A stretch of 48,043 nucleotides of DNA from Verrucomicrobiales bacterium. Lineage in GTDB: Bacteria > Verrucomicrobiota > Verrucomicrobiia > Verrucomicrobiales > DEV007. Of this stretch, positions 35,400 to 45,026 are shown piece after piece. The stretch lies in NCBI GenBank assembly GCA_029213195.1, contig JARGNI010000044.1, positions 1 through 48,043 of the forward strand. Direction: 5' to 3'. Position numbers and translations under genes: made by a program. The notes beneath the pieces were generated by a model, which worked only from the letters and a program-made list of their open reading frames with translations, did not search any database and had not been told where the DNA came from. Numbering within the stretch: position 1 is the first letter of the stretch; every line of letters starts with the position of its first letter.

Positions 35400-38153
35400 A
35401 TGCAGGATTCCTCCGATGCTGATTTTGCTGCTCCTACGCCCGAGGAGCTCGCGCCGTTTTTTCCTGCCTACCAGATTCATAGCTTCATTGCCCAGGGCGG
35501 AATGGGAGCCGTGTATTCTGCGACCCAGACCTCACTGGACCGACCCGTAGCGATCAAGATTCTTCCCCGGGTTTTCTCGAACGACCCCAAGTTTCAGGCG
35601 AACTTCGAGACCGAGGCAAAGGCGATGGCGCGCCTCAGCCACTCGAACCTCATCGCCGTTTTCGATTTTGGAGAAGCCGACGGAATGCTTTTCATCGTGA
35701 TGGAACTGGTCGAAGGCAAGTCCCTGCACGAATCCTGTCGGGGCCAACCCATCGAGCAGAAGGAAGCAGGAAGAATCGTCTCAGAAATCTGCAAGGGTCT
35801 CGCGCATGCTCACAAAGGCGGGATCATTCATCGGGATATCAAGCCGGGAAACATCCTTCTCACTCCCGATGCAGAGCCGAAAATCGGCGACTTCGGTCTC
35901 GCCCATCCACTGGGGGAAAACGAACTCGAAGAGGGCGAAAACATCTGGGGCACGCCGGGATACACCGCACCTGAAGTGATCCACAATCCCTCTGGAGTCG
36001 ACCATCGGGCCGACATCTTTTCGGTCGGCGTCTTGCTTTTCGAGTTGCTGACGGGCCGCATTCCTGAAAGCCCTCCCAATCTTCCGTCGAGCCTCTCCAA
36101 GTGCGATCGAGGATTCGATCAAATTTTCCAACGCGCCACTCATCCCGATCCGACGCAGCGCTATCCCAGTGCGGATGCGATGGCAAAGGACGTCGATGCC
36201 CTTCTGCAGCGCCTGCAGAATCCCAAGGCGGCATCCGCTCAAGGGACCGCCAAAGGAAAACGCGGGTTCCCTCCCAAGAAAAAGGCCACGACGGTGAAAC
36301 GCCCTGTCGCCGCACGCGGGTTGCCGGCATCTCCTCCCTCGATCACTCCCGTTCCGGCCAAAAAACCCAAACCACCCATTCTCATTCCCGTCGTGGTCAT
36401 GGTTTTCATCGTCGGGCTGATTGCATTCCTGATGTCGGGGGAGAAACCGAAACCAGCACCGGCCGCAGAAAATCCGGGGACGACCTCGATCGCATCGGGT
36501 CCGCAAGTTCCGGCGGAAACCGGGGACGAGACGAAACCGTCTGAAGGAGTCGCCGACTCTCCGGATGGCGACGAAACGGATCCTGAAGCCCCCTCTCCCG
36601 AAGACACGCCCGAAACGGAGCCTTCGAACGACCCAGATCCCGACCTGAACCGGCCTGCCTCGCTCGCTGATCTGGCAGAAACCCTCGGTCAGGGGAATTT
36701 CGCCGTGCTGCCCGAGGAAGCCATTCGCATCGGCAATTTTGTCTTTCTCCTCGTGGACGAGCCCACGACCTGGCACGGGGCCTTGGAACAAGCGGAAACA
36801 GCCGGAGCCCAACTCGCAGTCCTCGATTCTCCCAAGGCCGTAGCCTGGGCTTCCGAAAACCTGAAATCGGAGTCTCCGCTTTGGCTGGGACTCTCGGACT
36901 CGGGAACGGAAGGCAATTGGTATTGGGCCAGCGGACTGCCGCTCAACCCTCAACTCTGGGCACCCGGGCAGGGAGCGGAGGGCGAAAAAATCAACTGCGG
37001 AGCGCTGCTTCCAGGCACCCCGGTTCTCGATGACCTTGAGGAAAACCTGGAACTTCCCTTCGTCCTGCAATGGGTCGAGGGTCGTCCCGCGCCCGGTACC
37101 CTGCGGGAGCAAATGAATCGAGTCGGGCAGAATTTCCGAACCAAGACTCCTCCCGTTTTCCCCACCGGCTCGATCAACGTGGGAGGTTCGCGTTTTCTGC
37201 TCGTTCCGGGAAAGGTTTCCTGGGAAGTTGCGAATGCTGCGGCGGTCAGCTCCGGTGGTCATCTCGCCGTGCCCTCCTTTGAGGAAGAGGCAGAATGGAT
37301 CGCCTCCGGTCTGGCTCGGTGGCTCGCCAACGATCGGAAAGCCTGGGTCGGCGGGCGCTTCACCGGCGGGACCTGGAAATACACGACCGGTGAATTGTTC
37401 TATTTTGTAGACTGGGGAGAAGGAGAGCCTGGAGAGCCCACCCTCACCGAAAAGACGTTCCTCGAGGTCCGCCCGGACAGCGACGGAACCGTGCGTTTCG
37501 GAGGAGGAAGCGGTCAGGAAGGAGACGCGGATTTCTACCTCGTCGAGTGGTCGGCCCCCTCCCGTCGCAACCTGCCGGATCCAGGAGGGAATCGGACTGC
37601 CGAGGAATGGCTCACCAGTTTTCGAACGACTTTTCTGCAGAGCCAGGATGATTCGATGGACAGCATTCGCGAAGAAGTGCGCGACAATGCCGAAAGCTGG
37701 ATCCGCGATCTGAAACGCGACACAAGGGACATTCGAAGCTTCAACACATTCGCCGCTCGATTTGTCGACTCCATGGAGGAAGAAGTCGAAAGAACCGGAC
37801 GAGTCCCGGAAGGTCTTGCCCGGGAAATCAGCCGATTCGTTGGAGATTCACACGAAGAGGCTCTCGCAGAACAACGCTCGATCGAAGAGGGCTCCGAAGA
37901 GGCTCTCGAAAAATCCCGGACTGCCTACCGCGGCGGTCTCAAGAACGAGATCGTTCGTCGTACCAGGATCGGGGACAAGGAAGGAAATTCCTACCTCAAG
38001 GCCGACTGGGAACAAGTCGGCGAGGACTCCTATTTCCGAGAAATCCTCATGGGAGAAAATCCCCAGCCTACGCTTCCCGATTCGGAGGCGCACGATTTCA
38101 AGGAAGCGTTGCCTCCGCCGCCCGGGCCTGTTTTCGACGCCATCGTCGATTGA
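35400..38153 (+). CDS. Transmembrane Ser/Thr protein kinase with two C-type-lectin-like outer domains
   Basis: The 917-residue receptor-like protein has a cytoplasmic Hanks-type kinase (about residues 20-270). It shows QGGMGAVY (glycine loop), K53 in VAIKIL, catalytic D146 in HRDIKPGN, GDFGLA, GTPGYTAPE and DIFSVGVLLFELLTG. A Pro/Lys-rich linker leads to one membrane helix (about 325-343, ILIPVVVMVFIVGLIAFLM). An acidic Pro/Thr/Asp/Glu segment and two C-type-lectin-like domains (about 441-560 and 592-720) follow outside. The last 190 residues are highly charged helices. The ATG at 35400 is chosen because the upstream extension shows no domain. The outer domains may sense a glycan or protein ligand; this is inference. 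Such kinase-lectin fusions are typical of PVC bacteria. Confidence 0.9.
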   Translation: MQDSSDADFAAPTPEELAPFFPAYQIHSFIAQGGMGAVYSATQTSLDRPVAIKILPRVFSNDPKFQANFETEAKAMARLSHSNLIAVFDFGEADGMLFIVMELVEGKSLHESCRGQPIEQKEAGRIVSEICKGLAHAHKGGIIHRDIKPGNILLTPDAEPKIGDFGLAHPLGENELEEGENIWGTPGYTAPEVIHNPSGVDHRADIFSVGVLLFELLTGRIPESPPNLPSSLSKCDRGFDQIFQRATHPDPTQRYPSADAMAKDVDALLQRLQNPKAASAQGTAKGKRGFPPKKKATTVKRPVAARGLPASPPSITPVPAKKPKPPILIPVVVMVFIVGLIAFLMSGEKPKPAPAAENPGTTSIASGPQVPAETGDETKPSEGVADSPDGDETDPEAPSPEDTPETEPSNDPDPDLNRPASLADLAETLGQGNFAVLPEEAIRIGNFVFLLVDEPTTWHGALEQAETAGAQLAVLDSPKAVAWASENLKSESPLWLGLSDSGTEGNWYWASGLPLNPQLWAPGQGAEGEKINCGALLPGTPVLDDLEENLELPFVLQWVEGRPAPGTLREQMNRVGQNFRTKTPPVFPTGSINVGGSRFLLVPGKVSWEVANAAAVSSGGHLAVPSFEEEAEWIASGLARWLANDRKAWVGGRFTGGTWKYTTGELFYFVDWGEGEPGEPTLTEKTFLEVRPDSDGTVRFGGGSGQEGDADFYLVEWSAPSRRNLPDPGGNRTAEEWLTSFRTTFLQSQDDSMDSIREEVRDNAESWIRDLKRDTRDIRSFNTFAARFVDSMEEEVERTGRVPEGLAREISRFVGDSHEEALAEQRSIEEGSEEALEKSRTAYRGGLKNEIVRRTRIGDKEGNSYLKADWEQVGEDSYFREILMGENPQPTLPDSEAHDFKEALPPPPGPVFDAIVD

Positions 38154-38308
38154 ATCCTCTCCGCGGGATCCACGCATTTCGATGCTTCCCCGATCCCCGC
38201 AAGAGGGTCGCGAGAAGTCTCGATCGGAAAAGGGGGACGGGGTGACGGTCTTGAATATCCAATTTCCTGACAGTTACTTTGTTTATCCTCGACGTAATCC
38301 TATTTGCC

Positions 38309-40687
38309 ATGCGTGTCTTTCCTTCGTCCCCGCCCCCCCGGCCATCGATCATCGTTCTGATTCTCGCGGCGGTCCTCTCCCTCACGTTTGTTTTGCCTCC
38401 GACTTCCTACGCGGCAGACATCACCGCTGAGACGCTTCGAGCAACGGAGAAGAAAGTGCAGGAAATCGCCCGGAAAACCTTGCCCGCGACCGTTGCACTC
38501 ATCCCAGGCGGTCCTGCCCGACGGTTCGGAACCGGGACCGGGGTCATCGTCAGTGAGGACGGCCTGATCCTCACGGCCGCCCACGTCTCCATGGAGATGA
38601 ACGAGAAGGTTACGGTCATCTTCCCCGACGGGAAAAGGGCCAATGGAAAGGTTCTTGGGATGGACTACTCGCGCGACGCGGGAATGATCCAGATCACGGA
38701 CAAGGGAAAGAAGTTTCCGTATGTGGAACTCGGAGACGACAAGACTCTCGAAACGAACGACTGGACCATCGCGCTGGGTCACGCAGGCGGATTCCAACAC
38801 GACCGGACCCCACCGGTTCGCCTCGGCCGGGTCATTCGGAATGATCCGAAAGGGTTTCTCATGACCGACAGCGCCCTGATCGGAGGAGATTCGGGCGGAC
38901 CGCTTTTTGATATCGATGGCAACTTGATCGGGATCCACTCCAACATTGGATTCAGCCTCATGCAGAACAATCACGTCCCCATTTCCACCTTCGTGGCAAA
39001 CTGGGATCGTCTTCTCAAGAATGAACGCTGGGGTGGCTTCGATGGACTGGTAAAGAATCCGGATCGACCTATCATGGGAGCCGAAGTGGCCGATCCCCCC
39101 GAGGGAGAGGGAGCCATGATCGGTCGCATTCTTCCCAAGTCACCCGCCGAAAAAGCCGGGCTCGAGCAGGGAGACATCGTAATCGAAGCGGACGATCTCG
39201 AGATCGGCAACTCCGATTCCCTTCTCGCCCTGATTCGCCAACGAAAGGCCGGCGAGCAGATCAATTTGCTGGTGAAGCGGAAAGACACCGAAAAGAAAGT
39301 GACCGTCAAGCTGGCCACCGCCAAGTCTCTTGAACGTGGCCCCCGCGGAAGTGGCCCCCGTGGGAGCGGACACCGCGGAAGACCGGCCCCCCAGAAAGAG
39401 CCCGAGCCTCGCTCTCCAGAGGAGAAGAAGAAACTGCAGGAGGACTTCAATAAGAAGATGCGGGAGTCGATCGAGAAAGGTGAGATTCAATTTACCGAAG
39501 AGGACATGAAGAAATTCCGAACTCCATCCGAATTCATGGAGTCGATGGAGAAGTTCCGGAAAAGCCTGACTACAGAAGAGCTCGAGAAGCTGGTCGAGCT
39601 CGGACGAGCCGGTGGCCCGCCTCCGGTCAAGCCGGGAGTCTACGATCCGGATGCCCTCATCCCGGTCAGCGAAGACTTCTTCCGCGAAGTACTCAACGCC
39701 TTCCACTCCTCGGTGGAGCAGGCATCGGAAGCAACTCACCTCGTCTTTCGTGGGAACGATTGGAAAAGCCTTTGTACCGTCGTCCACGAAGACGGCTATG
39801 TGATCACGAAGGCCAGTGAGGTCAAAGAGGAAGACAATCGCAAATTGACGGTCATGCTGGCCAAAGATCGACTGGTTCCCGCCAAGATCGTCAAGACCTG
39901 GGAGAACCAGGACCTTGCCCTGCTGAAACTGGAAGGGGCTCCGGATCTCACGGCGGTGACCTGGAACACCGCAGGAGAGAAACTCCCTCTTGGCTCCTTC
40001 CTCAGTGCCGCTGGATCGGGCCCTGATCCGATCGCAATCGGTCTCGTCAGTGTCCTCTCGCGAAAGTACGCCGGCGCCAACAAGGGATTCCTCGGGATCG
40101 GAACTGCGCCTCACGAAAAAGGCGTCGAGGTCACCATGGTGCTCAAGGAGGGAAACGCCGGAAAAGCGGGCGTGAAGAAGGGCGATATCATCTTTCGCAT
40201 CGATGAGATGGTCTGCGATACACCGGAGAAGTTGATCAAGCGTATCAGCAACACCCAGCCCGGCGAAACAGTCATGCTCCACTTTCTCCGCGAAGGAGGC
40301 GAGGCCGCGCTCAAGGTCAAGCTCGGTGACCGAAGCAAGATCGAAGCGGCTCGACAGGATCCGAGCCCACGCATGAACCGGATGGGAACAGAGATCAGCG
40401 AAAAGAGAAGCGGTTTCAGCAAAGTCCTCCAAACCGACCTGCCGATCCAGCCGCAGCAATGCGGAGGTCCCGTTGTCGACCTCGATGGCAACGTCGTTGG
40501 AATCACCATCGCCCGGGCAGGTCGCATCAAGACCTACGCTCTGCCCTCAGGCGAGATCGAGAAACTCGTGAAACCGGAGTTGGACCGGCTTCTCGAGAAA
40601 GATTCATCCACCCAGCCCAAGGGGAAACCTTCCAAGCCGGGGAAAACGGTCAAAAAGACTTCTTCCCCGGAACCTGCCGCGCCGTAA
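38309..40687 (+). CDS. Secreted HtrA-like serine protease fused to a degenerate protease, two PDZ domains
   Basis: The 792-residue product begins with a signal peptide (to about residue 36). The first trypsin-like domain has a full triad: H92 in TAAHVS, D123 in SRDAGM and S195 in GGDSGGPL. A PDZ domain follows (about 255-345), then a charged linker with a GPRGSG repeat. The second trypsin-like domain (about 445-740) looks inactive: the His position is Lys (K501, VITKASEV) and the Ser position is Cys (C718, QQCGGPV), while Asp remains in ENQDLALL. A second PDZ (about 591-680) is inserted between the two halves of this second fold. It is probably a periplasmic quality-control or regulated protease. 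The ATG at 38309 begins the signal peptide better than the TTG at 38279. It follows the kinase gene after 155 bp. Confidence 0.88.
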   Translation: MRVFPSSPPPRPSIIVLILAAVLSLTFVLPPTSYAADITAETLRATEKKVQEIARKTLPATVALIPGGPARRFGTGTGVIVSEDGLILTAAHVSMEMNEKVTVIFPDGKRANGKVLGMDYSRDAGMIQITDKGKKFPYVELGDDKTLETNDWTIALGHAGGFQHDRTPPVRLGRVIRNDPKGFLMTDSALIGGDSGGPLFDIDGNLIGIHSNIGFSLMQNNHVPISTFVANWDRLLKNERWGGFDGLVKNPDRPIMGAEVADPPEGEGAMIGRILPKSPAEKAGLEQGDIVIEADDLEIGNSDSLLALIRQRKAGEQINLLVKRKDTEKKVTVKLATAKSLERGPRGSGPRGSGHRGRPAPQKEPEPRSPEEKKKLQEDFNKKMRESIEKGEIQFTEEDMKKFRTPSEFMESMEKFRKSLTTEELEKLVELGRAGGPPPVKPGVYDPDALIPVSEDFFREVLNAFHSSVEQASEATHLVFRGNDWKSLCTVVHEDGYVITKASEVKEEDNRKLTVMLAKDRLVPAKIVKTWENQDLALLKLEGAPDLTAVTWNTAGEKLPLGSFLSAAGSGPDPIAIGLVSVLSRKYAGANKGFLGIGTAPHEKGVEVTMVLKEGNAGKAGVKKGDIIFRIDEMVCDTPEKLIKRISNTQPGETVMLHFLREGGEAALKVKLGDRSKIEAARQDPSPRMNRMGTEISEKRSGFSKVLQTDLPIQPQQCGGPVVDLDGNVVGITIARAGRIKTYALPSGEIEKLVKPELDRLLEKDSSTQPKGKPSKPGKTVKKTSSPEPAAP

Positions 40688-40759
40688 CTGGCCGGAATCG
40701 ATAGGGTCTGCCCACGGCACGAAGGCTGCCCCCATAGCCGGGATCTTTTCGAGCCAACG

Positions 40760-43700
40760 TTATCGACGGACTGTCAGGATTCCCGGACCGGAGAAAACCG
40801 CGTGCTCGTGGTCGGCTCCACTGCCCACTGCCCCCCAGTCCCCCGCTTTCTGGACAGCGCCCCCGATGACAAGGGAGGTGATGTTATTCTTGGCGTTGAG
40901 GATCACCTTCGAAGCCGCGCGATTGTTCTTTTCCCCCACCAGTTTCAAAGTGGTTTCCGGAGAAATTACGCCTTCGGCTTCGAGCACGAGTGAAGCATGA
41001 GGGCCAACTTCCACATTCCCCAGTCCGAGCGATCCCGGAACTTTGGCGATGACCTGGAAGCCCTGTTTCTGGGTCGACTTCGCCACGAGACCTCCCTTGA
41101 ACCGATTCGCGGCGGCAAAAATGAACTGGTTGTTGTTCACCCCATCGAGGATCAAGGCCCCCTTCCCGCTGATCTCATGAGCAAAGACGCGGCTGGCGTG
41201 ATGCCCCTGCGTGGATCGCCCTCCCCAGATCGTGGCATTTCCCGCCAGCTCGATTCGTTTGAGTTGATTCCCTCCCGGACTGCTTTTCTGGATGAGGATG
41301 ATTTCAGAACCCTGGTTCAAGACGAGTTTTGACGGAGGCTTGGGCACTACCGCAGCAAAGGCTTCGGGGGTATGAATGACGAGCTTCGACCGATCTTGCA
41401 GAACGAGGTCACCTGCAAAACTCGTGGGCGTCTTCTCCAGGTGGGCGGCGATGCCGACACCGAGCACCGCCGTCTGAGTTTTCGACGGTGGCTCTCCTGC
41501 CGACCAGTTGGCTCCATCCGCCCATTTTCCCGCCTTGGTCATAGACTGCGTCTCAGCCCGAAGGAACTCCAAGGGAGACAGGGCATCGTGCGAAAAGCGC
41601 ACCTCATCGAGACCGATCTTGGGGGGATTGGTAGGAGCCCCAATTCGAAACGGGTTGGCCGGTGACTCGGGAATCTGCATGTGCAGGAGAAGAGCACTCG
41701 CGACCCGTTCGCCATCGAAATAGAGTCTCATTTCACCCGCCGCGACCCCCGCATCATGATCCCAGACGGCAGCAAAGTGATGGGGCTGAAAATCTCCCAA
41801 CGGAAGCTCTTCGCTCAGAGCCTGAATCGTTTCCGGGCCATTGTCATAGAAAAAACTCATGACCCCCTGCGGGCGAATATCCAGATGCCACCCCTGCTTT
41901 TCCTTCGCGTCACCACTTCTCGTCCCGGCGAGAAAGATCGGCATCCTCGGACGTGCCGTCAGGAACCACCCCTCCAGGGTGAAGGATCGATTCCGAGTGA
42001 TCGCAAACTGCGGATTAGGCTTGGACTCGCCCCAAACCCCGAGTCCCATCGCGGAGGTATTCTTGACCCCATTCGAGGGAATGACCTCCGGTGCGAGGGC
42101 CGCGATAGGCTTCCCGGCTTCCCTGACGGAGAGGGAGTGTTTCTTGAGCGCATCGACCAGATTGGAGTCTCCAGGCTCTCCTTCCATCCGCCACCAGGCA
42201 ATGGTTCGATCCTTGGGATGCCCTTTTGCTTCGCCAGCCTTCGAAGCGGGGGAAGCTTGTGAGAGATCGGCAGGAACGGAGGCAGGCGACGGAGGGCTCA
42301 ACGACATGCGAGCACCGTCCGTTTTCGAAGTCAGCCTGATCTTGTCGAAGAGAGGACTGCCGTTGTGCGCGAAACGCGCCAGCCGAATTCCGATTGGCTT
42401 CCCGAGATGGGGGCTGGTCGGCTCGGCCTTGTAGGCAAAGGAAACGGTTTGGGAAAGATCGTGGGACTCCGTCATCCCGCTTGCGGTGGCCAGGACAACC
42501 CCGGGTCGACTGCCTCTCCGAGTGTCGGCTCGGGCGGCATTGTCGTGCTTCGGATCGAACGCGACCAGTTCGACGTGGTAGTCGGACTTTGTTCCTTTCT
42601 TGGCTCCCACCTGGAAGCTGACCCGGTAGGTGTGCCCTGCAGTCAGGACTTCCCGCACCGCGGCAGCCCCGGAAGTGAGTCCGGCATTGGCGTAGGCCAG
42701 GTGATAGGCCTGCTTTCCATCGGGAGTGGAAAACTCGGCTCCCTTGCCGACATCGATCAACCCACGTCGATCGGTTCCGAAGCCGGCACCAGACCCGACC
42801 CACCCCGGAGGGACGGTCTTCTTTTGCATCCCCGTCACGTCGGGAGACTCGAAATCCTCATCGAGAAGAACGATTTCCGGAGCGATGTTGAGAAACTGAC
42901 GTGGTGCCAATCCCACTTGAGAAAACCGGACTTCGTCGAGGCCGATGCGGGGTGGGTTGGTGATCGCGCCGATGCGAAAAGGATTTGCCGCTTTCTTCGG
43001 AATGAGGTCGTGGGAGACCGATGCCGAGGCGATTTTTTTGCCATCCAGGAAAAGACGCATTTCTCCCACCGCGGCAGCCATATCATGATCCCAAACCGTG
43101 GCAAAATGGTGCGGCTGCAGATCCGCCACGACCACATCGTCGCTCAGAGCCTGGATAATCTCAGGACCGTTGTCGTAGAAAAAACTTATCCGCCCATTGG
43201 GGAAATCTTCCGTGGGCGGCCGAATGTCGAGATGCCACCCCTGGCTGTCGTTTGCCTCTCCACTTCGTGTCCCGGCCACGAAAATCGGAACCCGCGGGGT
43301 GTCGGTGATCAACCAGCCTTCCAAAGTGAACGAGCGATCGGCTCGCAATTCAAACGCGCCGCCGAGTGACTTTTCCCTCCACACACCCGAACCCAACGCG
43401 AACTCGTTGGCTTTCCCGTTGGCAGGGATTACGGGAGGGGCAACCCGTCCCATTCTCGATCCGGGAGATTCCGCCGAAAGCGGATGCTTTCCGGAGGCAT
43501 CGATCAATTCCGCGCCTTCCGAATCCCCCTCCATCCGCCACCAGGCAACGACGGGGACGGGAGCAGGTTTGGGCTCTGGCTTGGACGGATTCGCGGGCTT
43601 CGGCTTTGTTTGCGGAGTGGGAGGATTCGCGGGCTTCGCGGGGAGTGATTTCGCGCCGGCAACCTCCGGGGTTTCCACCTCCTTCCGCAGGCTTTCCGGA

Positions 43701-44782
43701 ACTTCTGCGGTCTCAGATTCTCCACTCTCCGTTTCGATGATGCTCGCCGTATCGGATGCGAACGTGATTTCTTCCGGTAGCGAAACCTCGCGATCTTCGA
43801 AGATCTTCCAGCCGATGACCGAAGACACGATCAAACTTGAGAGGATCAAACAAGTAACGACCTTCGCTCGTTTCGATTTCGAAGGTGGGTTCACACCCAG
43901 TTCCATATCGACACTGAAATTGGGGGGCAACTTCGGGACGTGAAGCTTGACGGGTCCCGTCTGATTGCGAACGAGGGCATTGGGTGCGGCGGGGGCTTCC
44001 GCAGACAGCGCCTGGGTAGCTGTCAGGTTCGCCGTATGATTCTCTGCGACCTGGTATTCGTAGCACTGCAGGAAGAACGGTTTGACTCCCAAGGTCGTAG
44101 ATTCCAAGTCTCGCCGATAGGCTTCGATATCGAAGGCAACCTTCCGGTAGTCGACCACTCTCGTGTCCGAATCGTAAACGACATAGACTCCTCTCAGGTC
44201 ATCCGGAACCCTGGGCTCGCCCACGGAACCGACATTCACGATATACCGGCAGGATGGATCCAAGGCCCTCGTCGAGTCGGGATACTCCACCACCTCGCCG
44301 TCTCCCCCCACCTCGAAAATGTTCGGGTGGTGAGTGTGCCCGACAAAGGTCACGAAGTGATTGGTATTCACAAAATTCTCTGCCGCACTCTCCAGGCTGT
44401 CGATGTAGGAAAACCGCCCCGGCTCCGAAATTTCTGCATGAACAAGGAGGATGTCCCCGGCATCGATCGCGAGAGGGACAGATCCGAGATACTCGAGGGA
44501 ATCCTGCGACAGGGATTGCGCCGTCCATTCGATGGAGTGTTTCGCCTGATCGTTGAAGATCGAGTAATCCAGTACCCCAGCCGCCGCCGCGTCGTGGTTT
44601 CCCATCACGAAGTTGTCCGTGATCGAGCGGATCCCGTGGAGCACCTCTTCGGGTTTCGGCCCATAGCCCACAGCGTCCCCGAGGCAGATGAGAACATCCA
44701 CCTGCTGGCCACGGATGTCTGCCAGAACCTGCTCCCAGGCTCTCAGGTTGGCATGAACATCTGAAAAGATGGCGTAGCGCAT
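40760..44782 (-). CDS. Metallophosphoesterase joined by one membrane helix to two LamG-like outer domains
   Basis: The 1340-residue product starts, without signal peptide, as a calcineurin-like phosphoesterase of YfcE/ApaH type (about 1-250): D8 and H10 in FSDVHAN, D36 in LGDAVGYG, N62 and H63 in GNHDA, H115 in VHAE, and H149 and H151 in GHTHH. A membrane helix follows at about 308-328, then a Pro/Lys linker. Outside are a first LamG/concanavalin-like domain (about 410-640), a CBM-like beta domain (about 641-840), a second LamG domain (about 861-1080) very similar to the first, and a C-terminal beta-rich region (about 1085-1340) recalling autotransporter-type repeats. This is a receptor-like layout: glycan-binding outside and phosphodiester hydrolysis inside. 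The inner substrate is unknown. It converges on the protease gene. Confidence 0.85.
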   Translation of the reverse strand: MRYAIFSDVHANLRAWEQVLADIRGQQVDVLICLGDAVGYGPKPEEVLHGIRSITDNFVMGNHDAAAAGVLDYSIFNDQAKHSIEWTAQSLSQDSLEYLGSVPLAIDAGDILLVHAEISEPGRFSYIDSLESAAENFVNTNHFVTFVGHTHHPNIFEVGGDGEVVEYPDSTRALDPSCRYIVNVGSVGEPRVPDDLRGVYVVYDSDTRVVDYRKVAFDIEAYRRDLESTTLGVKPFFLQCYEYQVAENHTANLTATQALSAEAPAAPNALVRNQTGPVKLHVPKLPPNFSVDMELGVNPPSKSKRAKVVTCLILSSLIVSSVIGWKIFEDREVSLPEEITFASDTASIIETESGESETAEVPESLRKEVETPEVAGAKSLPAKPANPPTPQTKPKPANPSKPEPKPAPVPVVAWWRMEGDSEGAELIDASGKHPLSAESPGSRMGRVAPPVIPANGKANEFALGSGVWREKSLGGAFELRADRSFTLEGWLITDTPRVPIFVAGTRSGEANDSQGWHLDIRPPTEDFPNGRISFFYDNGPEIIQALSDDVVVADLQPHHFATVWDHDMAAAVGEMRLFLDGKKIASASVSHDLIPKKAANPFRIGAITNPPRIGLDEVRFSQVGLAPRQFLNIAPEIVLLDEDFESPDVTGMQKKTVPPGWVGSGAGFGTDRRGLIDVGKGAEFSTPDGKQAYHLAYANAGLTSGAAAVREVLTAGHTYRVSFQVGAKKGTKSDYHVELVAFDPKHDNAARADTRRGSRPGVVLATASGMTESHDLSQTVSFAYKAEPTSPHLGKPIGIRLARFAHNGSPLFDKIRLTSKTDGARMSLSPPSPASVPADLSQASPASKAGEAKGHPKDRTIAWWRMEGEPGDSNLVDALKKHSLSVREAGKPIAALAPEVIPSNGVKNTSAMGLGVWGESKPNPQFAITRNRSFTLEGWFLTARPRMPIFLAGTRSGDAKEKQGWHLDIRPQGVMSFFYDNGPETIQALSEELPLGDFQPHHFAAVWDHDAGVAAGEMRLYFDGERVASALLLHMQIPESPANPFRIGAPTNPPKIGLDEVRFSHDALSPLEFLRAETQSMTKAGKWADGANWSAGEPPSKTQTAVLGVGIAAHLEKTPTSFAGDLVLQDRSKLVIHTPEAFAAVVPKPPSKLVLNQGSEIILIQKSSPGGNQLKRIELAGNATIWGGRSTQGHHASRVFAHEISGKGALILDGVNNNQFIFAAANRFKGGLVAKSTQKQGFQVIAKVPGSLGLGNVEVGPHASLVLEAEGVISPETTLKLVGEKNNRAASKVILNAKNNITSLVIGGAVQKAGDWGAVGSGADHEHAVFSGPGILTVRR

Positions 44783-45026
44783 GAAGAGGGCTTTCGGAAA
44801 ATGACAGTCAGATCTTACACCTTTTTTCAGCCAAATCGATACACGAGAGGCGGAAGAGATTCTGCAGGTTGAGCTTCATCTGGTGAAGGATGACAAGGAA
44901 TGCACTCCATCACCATCTCCTTTTCATCGGATTCAAGGACCTTGGAAAGCTCTCCCCAGATCCGTTCGGAAATTCCCTTTAGATTCCGGTTCTCCAATCG
45001 GCCCTCGCCGTGTACAACCTGATGGC

